A stretch of DNA of 7,194 nucleotides, taken from Haloarcula sp. (GTDB lineage: Archaea; Halobacteriota; Halobacteria; Halobacteriales; Haloarculaceae). The DNA is taken from NCBI GenBank assembly GCA_028275075.1, contig JAQCNK010000163.1:1-7194 (forward strand), written 5' to 3'. The notes beneath the pieces were generated by a model, which did no database searches, had not been told where the DNA came from, and saw nothing but the letters and a program-made list of their open reading frames with translations. Positions within the stretch are counted from its first letter, which is position 1; every line of letters starts with the position of its first letter. Shown one piece after another: positions 1-5,716 of this stretch. The translations under genes and the position numbers were made by a program.

Positions 1-1
1 T

Positions 2-100
2 CCGGCGGAATCGGTCGACGCCGCGCCGCTACTGGGGGCTGCGTTCCTCGCGGTAACCGGTGCCGTCGTCAGGTGGCTGCAGACGGACGACCAGCGATAG
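2..100 (+). CDS. C-terminal end of an unidentified, probably membrane protein (5' truncated)
   Basis: One frame is open from base 2 to a TAG at 98-100 and gives 32 residues. The stretch contains a hydrophobic run (APLLGAAFLAVTGAVVRWLQ) followed by a short polar tail, TDDQR. This looks like a last transmembrane helix with a charged cytoplasmic end, so the gene probably encodes a membrane protein. The family cannot be named from so little sequence. The stop lies 39 bp before the folCP start, and the promoter-like element for folCP sits in that gap, so the two genes need not share a transcript. A chance open frame of this length in GC-rich DNA cannot be excluded. The hydrophobic character and sensible position before folCP favour a real gene end. 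Confidence 0.5.
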   Translation, partial: PAESVDAAPLLGAAFLAVTGAVVRWLQTDDQR

Positions 101-102
101 GT

Positions 103-115
103 CCGACAATCTAAA
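103..115 (+). promoter_or_regulatory. Putative BRE/TATA promoter of folCP
   Basis: The hexamer TCTAAA at 110-115 is the only A/T-rich patch between the upstream stop and folCP, and CGACAA before it could serve as a BRE. The hexamer centre is 27.5 nt before the ATG at 140, the distance expected if transcription starts at the start codon. No Shine-Dalgarno sequence lies before the ATG, which fits a leaderless message. The match to a haloarchaeal TATA box is weak, and the call rests mainly on position. Confidence 0.35.
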
Positions 116-139
116 GCGGACGGCTCCGAAATCCCGGAC

Positions 140-2608
140 ATGGAGTTCCACGAGGCCGCGAACTTCCTCTTCGATTTGCGCCGGTTCGACTCCCGGGCCG
201 GCACTGACGCCACGCAGGCGCTGCTCGCGGCGCTGGGTGACCCCCATGAGGGACCCAACTGTATCCAGATTGCCGGCTCCAACGGCAAGGGGTCGACTGC
301 CCGGATGGTCGAGCGGACGCTCCGGGAGGCCGGCCTCGACGTCGGCCTCTACACCTCGCCCCACCTCGACGATATCCGCGAGCGTATCCGGGTCAACGGC
401 CGCAAAGTCCCGGAGTCCGCAGTTGTCGACTTCGTCGAGGAAGCGCGGACGTATATTACGGACCGAGGCGCAGAGGGCGCCTCGCCCACGTTCTTCGAGA
501 CGATGACTGCCTTCGCGTTCTGGGAGTTCGACCGTCGGGACGTCGATGTCGCGGTGCTGGAAGTGGGTATCGGCGGGAAGTACGACGCCACCAGCGTCGT
601 CGACCCTATCGCCAGCGCCGTAACGACTGTCACGCTTGAACACACCCATATCCTCGGTGACACAGTCGAGGAGATCGCAACCGATAAATCGAACGTCGCA
701 CCTGCGGACCGCTCGCTCGTGACGGGGACGACCGGCGCCGCGCTCGCAGCGGTCCGCGAGCAGGCCGGCGACGTGATTACTGTCGACGACAGGGCCGACA
801 GCGATGCGGACCCCGACGTCCGGGTGCGTTACGGCGGCCGCGAGGGGCTGGAGGCGGCAGTCGACATCGCTGGGCCGGACTGGACCGTCGACACCCACCT
901 CCCGCTTCTGGGCCGTCATCAAGCCCACAACGCGGGTATCGCCGCCACGCTGGTCCGCCAGGTCGCCGATATCTTGGAGACAGAGATCGCCCGGGCTGAG
1001 ATCGAGCGCGGGCTTCGCAACGCCCACTGGCCGGGCCGATTCGAGGTGATGGGCGAGTCACCGCTCGTCGTGCTCGACGGCGCACACAACCCCGGCGGTC
1101 TCGCGCGGACGATGGAGACGCTGGATAGCTTTGACTTTGCAGATCTCCACGTCGTGCTGGGCGCGATGGTCGATAAGGACCACGCGGCCATCGCGGCCGA
1201 GCTTGCGGCGGCCGACCACGTCGTGGCCTGTCGACCCAACGTGGACCGCGCCGAGAGTCCCGACGTGCTGGCAGACTCGCTGGCCGAGGTGACCGACGCC
1301 GAGATCGAGACCCGCTCGGACGTGGCCGGGGCTCTCGGGATGGCCCTCGACGCCGCGAGCGAGAGCGACGCCGTGCTGGTTACAGGATCGCTGTACGCCG
1401 TCCGTGAGGCTCGCACGCGCTGGTCACGTACGATGGTTCCCCAGGACGTCGATTCGATCCCCGAGGCGAAAGCGACTATTGAGAGCGCCCACGTCACGGC
1501 GGCCGGCGCGTGGCGGATGCGCGGCAAGGCGGTCCACCGCGTCCTCAGGACCCGCGTCCAGCCCCGGCAGGCCCAGTATCTCAAGGAAGAGTTGCTGTCA
1601 CTCGGCGGAGAGTGTGCCGTCTCCGGGCTGAACGACCAGGATGAAGAGCGCGTCGACTGCGTACTGATGGGGACGATGGCCCAGTTCAAGCGTCTCGCCG
1701 ACAAGCTCGATGGCCAACCGTACGGCCTCTCGACGTTCGCTGGCGAACTCCGCGAGGCGCTGGATATCCAGCAACCGCCCAGCGAGTCGGAGTACCCCTG
1801 GTGCGACGGTGCCGCGGTGATGGGGATTCTGAACATCACGCCGGACTCGTTCCACGACGGCGGTGAGTACAACGCCATCGAGGACGCCGTCGACCGCGCC
1901 GAGGCGATGGTCGCCGACGGTGCAGACATCCTCGACATCGGCGGCGAGTCGACTCGGCCGGGGGCCGATCCGGTGCCGGCGAGCGAGGAGATCGACCGCG
2001 TCGTCCCGGTCATCGAGGCACTGGCTGATGTCGACGTGGCCATCTCCGTCGACACCCGGAAAGCGGAGGTCGCCCGCGCCGCTCTCGATGCCGGCGCGGA
2101 CATTCTCAATGACGTGTCGGGGCTGGAAGATCCCGAAATGCGGCTTGTCGCGGCGGAGTTCGACGTGCCAGTGGTCGTGATGCACTCGATCAACACCCCT
2201 GTCGACCCCGACAGCGACATCCACTACGACGACGTCGTGGCAGACGTCATCGATGAACTAACCGAACGCGTGCTACTTGCGGAGAAGGCGGGGCTCGACC
2301 GCGAGCAGATTCTCGTCGACCCCGGCATCGGCTTCGGGAAGTCACCGGCCGAGAGCTTCGAGTTGCTCGACCGCATCCACGAGTTCCAGGCACTTGGCTG
2401 TCCGATTCTGGTCGGCCACTCACATAAGTCGCTGTTCGGATTCGTCGGCGAGCAACCCGGTGACTGTCTGGAAGCGACCATCGCCGGGACGACAATCGCG
2501 ACGGAACGGGGCGCGGACGTGATCCGCGTTCACGACGTGGCCGAAAACGTCGCCGCAGTGAATGTCGCACGCGCGGCCATCGACCCCGATTCCTTCGAGG
2601 GTAACTGA
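140..2608 (+). CDS. folCP: Bifunctional folylpolyglutamate/dihydrofolate synthase - dihydropteroate synthase (FolC-FolP fusion)
   Basis: This 822-residue cytosolic protein joins two consecutive steps of folate synthesis. The FolP part condenses p-aminobenzoate with the pterin pyrophosphate to give dihydropteroate, and the FolC part ligates glutamate to it (and to folates) using ATP. Residues 1-430 are FolC: P-loop GSNGKGST (46-53), TSPHL (72-76), EVGIGGKYDAT (141-151), GRHQAHN (258-264), PGRFE (298-302), LDGAHNP (312-318) and TGSLY (415-419). Residues about 435-545 resemble the N-terminal extension of clostridial-type dihydropteroate synthases (LKEELLSLGG, VLMGTMAQFK, GQPYGL). Residues 555-822 are FolP: MGILNITPDSF (561-571), DIGGESTRPG (599-608), SVDTRK (636-641), NDVSG (657-661), DPGIGFGK (727-734) and RVHD (796-799). 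The usual SRKS motif reads SHKS (761-764). Domain order is the reverse of pathway order. A FolC-FolP fusion is known in Haloferax volcanii. The ATG at 140 gives the expected N-terminus MEFHEAANFLFDLRRF. The gene is convergent with the helicase gene, 5 bp away. Confidence 0.95.
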   Translation: MEFHEAANFLFDLRRFDSRAGTDATQALLAALGDPHEGPNCIQIAGSNGKGSTARMVERTLREAGLDVGLYTSPHLDDIRERIRVNGRKVPESAVVDFVEEARTYITDRGAEGASPTFFETMTAFAFWEFDRRDVDVAVLEVGIGGKYDATSVVDPIASAVTTVTLEHTHILGDTVEEIATDKSNVAPADRSLVTGTTGAALAAVREQAGDVITVDDRADSDADPDVRVRYGGREGLEAAVDIAGPDWTVDTHLPLLGRHQAHNAGIAATLVRQVADILETEIARAEIERGLRNAHWPGRFEVMGESPLVVLDGAHNPGGLARTMETLDSFDFADLHVVLGAMVDKDHAAIAAELAAADHVVACRPNVDRAESPDVLADSLAEVTDAEIETRSDVAGALGMALDAASESDAVLVTGSLYAVREARTRWSRTMVPQDVDSIPEAKATIESAHVTAAGAWRMRGKAVHRVLRTRVQPRQAQYLKEELLSLGGECAVSGLNDQDEERVDCVLMGTMAQFKRLADKLDGQPYGLSTFAGELREALDIQQPPSESEYPWCDGAAVMGILNITPDSFHDGGEYNAIEDAVDRAEAMVADGADILDIGGESTRPGADPVPASEEIDRVVPVIEALADVDVAISVDTRKAEVARAALDAGADILNDVSGLEDPEMRLVAAEFDVPVVVMHSINTPVDPDSDIHYDDVVADVIDELTERVLLAEKAGLDREQILVDPGIGFGKSPAESFELLDRIHEFQALGCPILVGHSHKSLFGFVGEQPGDCLEATIAGTTIATERGADVIRVHDVAENVAAVNVARAAIDPDSFEGN

Positions 2609-2613
2609 CCGTA

Positions 2614-4461
2614 TCACTCCGTTTCGGGCTCAACCGCGTTGGCCTCCTGTTCGGTGACCTGGATACCTTTTGACGCGAGATGGCGCATCTGCCGACGAAC
2701 GAAATCCTCCTCAGTCGTCCCGCGCGTCGCCAGCACGACCATCCGGGCGTCGCCGGCGGGCCGCATCGTCCGGCCGGCCCGCTGGGCACCCTGCCGTCGG
2801 GAGCCCCCGAGCCCGCTAGCGATGACGGCGAGTTCGGCGTCGGGGAGATCGATTCCCTCGTCACCGACTCGGGAGACGACCAGCGTGTCCTCCTCACCAC
2901 GGCGGAAGGCCGAAAAGAGGCGCTCGCGCTCGGCGTGGCGCGTCTCGCCGCTGATGAACGGGGCGTCGATAGCCTCGCTGATGGCCTCGCCGTCGTCGAG
3001 ATACTCGACGAAGACGAGGGCTTTGGCCTCGGGATGCTGGGCGAGCGTGTAGCGTATCTCGTCTATCTTCCCGCTGTTCCCGGCCGCGGCCTGCCGGCGG
3101 TCGTGTCCCGACGTGGCAGCGTACTCCGTGCGCTCGTCGTCGCTCCCCCACGGGACCAGACGAATCTCGACCTCCGGCTCGGCGACGTATCCCTCGTCGA
3201 AGAGCTTCCCCCAGTCGGTGCCGATTGGTGGGCCGACGAGTGTGAAAATCTCCTCTTCGTCGTCACTCTCGCGGGTCGGCGTCGCCGTCAGTCCCAACCG
3301 GTGTTTGGTCTGCAAATCAGCGCTCCGGCGGTAGATCGGGGCCGGAACGTGATGCACTTCGTCGAACACCACCAGCCCCCACTTGCGCTGGTCGAAGAGC
3401 TTGCGGTGGCGGTCCATCCCGGCCGTCCGGTAGGTTGCGATGGTCACCGGACAGATCTCTTTCTCGCCGCCGTGGTACTCGCCGATATCGTCGTCGGTGA
3501 GCGTGGTGTGTCTGACCAGTTCGTCGTGCCACTGCGTCGCAAGTTCCCTCGACGGAACCAGGATAAGCGTCTCGCCACCGACAGCGGCCATCGCGCCCAT
3601 CGCCGCTATGGTCTTGCCCGACCCCGGCGGTCCGACGAACACACCCGACCCCTGCTCTGTGAACCGCTCGACCCAGTCGGCCTGGTACTCCCGCAGGCGG
3701 AGCCGCAGTTCCATATCGAGTGGCTCACCCGTCGCCAGTTCGCGGTCGTCTCGCACGGGGTAGCCGGCCTCATACAGCGTCCGCTTGATCTGGGCTGTTC
3801 CGTCCGCGTCGACCCACGACTCCGAATCCGAGATGGGCGCCCGCAGCAGGTCATCGTCGAGTTTCGGCCGGGCGACGTTGCCCATCAACTCGTCGCTCTC
3901 GGCTGCAAGCACCACGTAGCCGTCCTCGTGGGTGTAGAGGCGAAACTTCCGGGCGCGTTCCCACTGACTTGTTACCCACTCTTCGAGATGCGTCGAGCGT
4001 TCCCCCAACACGTCTCGCATCGTCGACAGCAGGTCATCGAGGGTCTCGTGTGGGGCAGCCCAGATATCGGCCTCGCGAAGCTCGTAGACGTAGCCGCCCG
4101 ACCGGTTCGAGTCCTGCAGTCTGGCGAACTGGGAGAGCTGTGCGCGAGTGAACTGGTCGGGGTGCTCGACGACAACCTCCCGGCGGTCCGGAAAGAGGAT
4201 AACGCGCTCGCGGTCGGTCACCTCGGCCACGTCTGTCGGGTACCAGATCGACTCGACATCCGAGACATCCTGGCGCTGGATCTCGCCCGCCTCGGCCAGC
4301 GCTTCGAGGGCCGTACGGGCCGCCTCGGGGGTCATCGCAGTCTTGCGGGAGAGTTCGGTCGCAGTCAGGTGCGGGCGACCGACGGCGTCGATAGCGTCGT
4401 ACACCGCGTCGAGTTCGATCCGGGGCTCGTCGTCGGTGTCGGCTGACTCCTCGGTTGTCAC
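2614..4461 (-). CDS. rad25: XPB/Rad25-family DNA helicase (superfamily 2)
   Basis: This 615-residue protein is an ATP-dependent SF2 helicase or translocase of the XPB/Rad25 group, expected to act on DNA in repair or transcription-linked processes. Residues about 16-75 look like a winged helix (LTATELSRKTAMTPEAARTA). Residues about 170-255 resemble the XPB damage-recognition domain (YTHEDGYVVLAAES, KRTLYEAGYPVRDD). The ATPase core then follows: REYQ (258-261), Walker A GPPGSGKT (277-284), VPSRELA (302-308), DEVHH (367-371), TATP (392-395), GDEGIDLPD (533-541) and QRAGRTMRP (560-568). The XPB RED motif reads RES followed by DD (397-401). I chose the GTG at 4459-4461 (start MTTEESADTDDE) over a TTG at 4486-4488, because that TTG lies inside the promoter-like element 27 nt upstream. 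Haloarchaea carry several Rad25 paralogues and which one this is cannot be settled here. It lies downstream of the glycosyltransferase gene on the same strand without a visible terminator between. Confidence 0.9.
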   Translation of the reverse strand: MTTEESADTDDEPRIELDAVYDAIDAVGRPHLTATELSRKTAMTPEAARTALEALAEAGEIQRQDVSDVESIWYPTDVAEVTDRERVILFPDRREVVVEHPDQFTRAQLSQFARLQDSNRSGGYVYELREADIWAAPHETLDDLLSTMRDVLGERSTHLEEWVTSQWERARKFRLYTHEDGYVVLAAESDELMGNVARPKLDDDLLRAPISDSESWVDADGTAQIKRTLYEAGYPVRDDRELATGEPLDMELRLRLREYQADWVERFTEQGSGVFVGPPGSGKTIAAMGAMAAVGGETLILVPSRELATQWHDELVRHTTLTDDDIGEYHGGEKEICPVTIATYRTAGMDRHRKLFDQRKWGLVVFDEVHHVPAPIYRRSADLQTKHRLGLTATPTRESDDEEEIFTLVGPPIGTDWGKLFDEGYVAEPEVEIRLVPWGSDDERTEYAATSGHDRRQAAAGNSGKIDEIRYTLAQHPEAKALVFVEYLDDGEAISEAIDAPFISGETRHAERERLFSAFRRGEEDTLVVSRVGDEGIDLPDAELAVIASGLGGSRRQGAQRAGRTMRPAGDARMVVLATRGTTEEDFVRRQMRHLASKGIQVTEQEANAVEPETE

Positions 4462-4462
4462 T

Positions 4463-4535
4463 GCAGTAGCGTCGGGACGGCACGGCAAAACGGGTTTCGT
4501 TGCTGTGCTGCTCGCAGTAGCGTCGGCAGGGCACG
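4463..4535. repeat. 22-bp imperfect direct repeat, two copies spaced 51 bp, flanking the helicase promoter
   Basis: Copies at 4463-4484 and 4514-4535 match at 20 of 22 positions. Both start with the identical 13-mer GCAGTAGCGTCGG and end in GGCACG. Copy 1 lies between the TATA-like hexamer and the GTG start of the helicase gene. Copy 2 lies upstream of the BRE-like element. The period is 51 bp, close to five helical turns and also exactly 17 codons. It could be an operator pair or the remnant of a small tandem duplication. No known regulator motif is recognised. Confidence 0.7.
4486..4500 (-). promoter_or_regulatory. Putative BRE/TATA promoter of the helicase gene
   Basis: Read on the minus strand from 4500 down, the sequence is ACGAAACCCGTTTTG, an A-rich BRE-like block followed by a T-rich TATA-like block. 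The GTTTTG hexamer (4486-4491) is centred 27.5 nt before the GTG start at 4461. No Shine-Dalgarno sequence is present, so a leaderless transcript is likely. Nearly the same motif precedes the divergent peptidase gene at 5680-5694. Confidence 0.5.
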
Positions 4536-4542
4536 TATGCCA

Positions 4543-5592
4543 TCAGAACAGCCCATACTCGTCGATCAGTCGTTCGTACAGCGTCTCGTACTGCTGGATG
4601 ACCGCCCCGTGGTCGTACTCAGCCACCGACTCGTCGACGGTCCGGTGGCCCATCTCTGCCGATTCGGCGATGCTGTCGGCGATCTGCTGGGGCGTCGCCA
4701 CGCGGAAATCCCGGTCGCGGTGCTCAACCAGTTCGTGGGCGCTCGATTCGGCTTGGTACTCCACGACCGCGATGCAGCCACAGGCCAGCGCCCACAGGAG
4801 TTCAGTCGCGAAAGACTCGCGCCAGGCCGTCTGGACAAACACCTGTGCGCCTTTGTAGATGGCGAGCCGCCGCTCGCGGTCACACGCACCGGCAAACGCA
4901 ACTCGGTCGTCGATCCGGAGGTCCGTGGCCTGCTGCTCGTAGCGTTCGCGTTCGGGGCCGTCGCCAATGACCGTCGCCGACCATCGCCGTTGTCGGAGTT
5001 CAGCCAGCCCCAGAAATAACGACTCGATGTTAGCGGTCTCATCAAGCGGATGGGCGTACACCACGTCAACTGCTTGGGCGGGCTCGACATCGTGCACAAG
5101 GTCAACATCGATGCTCTCGGGGATGACCGTCGTCAGATCGCTCGTGGCGCCGGCCTCCCAGAGCCGCGTCTGGAGGAGTTTCGAGGGGACGACCAACTGG
5201 TCGGCGGTTTTCGAGGCCCGTTCCAGAACCGGCTTCTCGTAGTCATCGAAACACTCGACGACCAGCGGCGCCCGGGCAAGTTTCGCGCCTACCGTAGCCG
5301 CCCGCAACACCGACGGCGGTGCCGGATACGCGTGGACGACGTCGGGGCGATACGTCGCCAGCAGCGCCGGGAGCCGAGTACAGAACACAGCTTCTGTGGC
5401 GGAGGCGGTAACACCGCGGTAGCGAACGTCGTCGGGTTCGAACTGTGACCCCGATCCGTCCCACCACTGGGCACAGAAAACGGTCACCTCGTGGCCCGCC
5501 TCGGTGAGTGTCTCGGCAAGCTGTTCGAGGTGCCGGCGTCCCTCGGTGTCCCGGTGGTGGCTCGTCTCCATGACGACGACCGCGACGCGCAT
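4543..5592 (-). CDS. GT4-like glycosyltransferase (GT-B fold)
   Basis: This 349-residue protein has no signal peptide or membrane helix and should act in the cytosol or at the inner membrane face, moving a sugar from a nucleotide donor to an unknown acceptor. The N-terminal Rossmann half opens with MRVAVVVMETSHHRDTEG, followed by GHEVTVFCAQWWDG (33-46) and RPDVVHAYPAPPS (82-94). A linker with VPSKLL and VIPESIDV (157-164) leads to the donor-binding half, with VIGDGPERERYE (208-219), DRVAFAGAC (229-237) and ESFATELLWALACGC (259-273). That last block aligns with the GT4 motif EGFG...LEAMACG, but the second Glu of EX7E is Trp267. I use the ATG at 5590-5592, since the TTG at 5617-5619 sits in the likely TATA box. 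The acceptor and pathway (protein glycosylation, glycolipid or polysaccharide) cannot be read from the context, because no other glycan genes are in view. The family is secure, the substrate is unknown. Confidence 0.87.
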   Translation of the reverse strand: MRVAVVVMETSHHRDTEGRRHLEQLAETLTEAGHEVTVFCAQWWDGSGSQFEPDDVRYRGVTASATEAVFCTRLPALLATYRPDVVHAYPAPPSVLRAATVGAKLARAPLVVECFDDYEKPVLERASKTADQLVVPSKLLQTRLWEAGATSDLTTVIPESIDVDLVHDVEPAQAVDVVYAHPLDETANIESLFLGLAELRQRRWSATVIGDGPERERYEQQATDLRIDDRVAFAGACDRERRLAIYKGAQVFVQTAWRESFATELLWALACGCIAVVEYQAESSAHELVEHRDRDFRVATPQQIADSIAESAEMGHRTVDESVAEYDHGAVIQQYETLYERLIDEYGLF

Positions 5593-5616
5593 ATCCGACC
5601 CGAGGATAGCGGTGCT

Positions 5617-5622
5617 CAAAAA
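5617..5622 (-). promoter_or_regulatory. Putative TATA-like element of the glycosyltransferase gene
   Basis: The minus strand reads TTTTTG here, centred 27.5 nt before the ATG at 5592. The bases upstream (GGTGGG) are not a good BRE. The mRNA would be leaderless, which fits the absence of a Shine-Dalgarno sequence before the ATG. A second A/T-rich patch, ATACATAT, lies further upstream at 5631-5638. Confidence 0.4.
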
Positions 5623-5633
5623 CCCACCCCATA

Positions 5634-5649
5634 TGTATCACGTGTATGA
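5634..5649. repeat. Tandem heptamer TGTATSA (two copies, 9-bp period) in the divergent intergenic region
   Basis: TGTATCA (5634-5640) is followed by TGTATGA (5643-5649), and the junction forms the palindrome CACGTG (5639-5644). It lies in the 124-bp spacer between the glycosyltransferase and peptidase genes, just upstream of the glycosyltransferase TATA-like element and about 30 bp before the BRE-like block of the peptidase. It could bind a regulator of either gene, but a repeat this short could be chance. Confidence 0.3.
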
Positions 5650-5651
5650 GG

Positions 5652-5668
5652 GCCCGCTTTCGACGGGC
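5652..5668. other. Short inverted repeat (5-bp stem, 7-nt loop)
   Basis: GCCCG (5652-5656) and CGGGC (5664-5668) can pair around the loop CTTTCGA. It is in the divergent spacer just upstream of the peptidase promoter. It is not followed by a T-run and no gene ends nearby, so it is not a terminator. It may be a binding site or simply GC-rich chance. Confidence 0.25.
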
Positions 5669-5679
5669 GGAAATTCCGG

Positions 5680-5694
5680 ACGAAACGTTTTGCC
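5680..5694 (+). promoter_or_regulatory. Putative BRE/TATA promoter of the S9 peptidase gene
   Basis: ACGAAAC (BRE-like) is followed directly by GTTTTGCC (TATA-like). The GTTTTG hexamer at 5687-5692 is centred 27.5 nt before the GTG at 5717. No ribosome-binding site is placed properly, as GAGGG at 5696-5700 is too far from the start. The mRNA is therefore probably leaderless. The helicase promoter has the same two blocks with two extra C residues between them. Confidence 0.5.
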
Positions 5695-5716
5695 CGAGGG
5701 ACCACTCCAGACGAGC

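Noticed and set aside
29..1027. 332-residue open frame on the minus strand over the start of folCP
   Set aside because: It lies opposite clear FolC motifs and has no recognisable family or acidic bias beyond that forced by the codons on the other strand.
919..2220. 433-residue open frame on the minus strand, antisense to folCP
   Set aside because: The translation is Ser/Arg/Thr-rich low complexity with no motif. It is the shadow of the FolC-FolP coding sequence.
2680..4446. 588-residue open frame on the plus strand, antisense to the helicase gene
   Set aside because: No domain is recognisable, and composition is rich in Arg, Val and Leu unlike the acidic proteins here. Long antisense frames are common opposite GC-rich haloarchaeal genes, and the opposite strand has a complete set of helicase motifs.
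4462..4488. Nine-residue N-terminal extension of the helicase from TTG at 4486-4488
   Set aside because: The TTG is part of the TATA-like GTTTTG hexamer and the extension encodes a copy of the direct repeat. The GTG at 4461 has the right promoter distance.
5593..5619. Nine-residue N-terminal extension of the glycosyltransferase from TTG at 5617-5619
   Set aside because: The ATG at 5592 begins the Rossmann strand MRVAVVVMET as expected, and the TTG lies in the T-tract of the promoter-like element.
5652..5668. GC-rich stem as a transcription terminator
   Set aside because: No gene ends here, both flanking genes start here, and no T-run follows on either strand.
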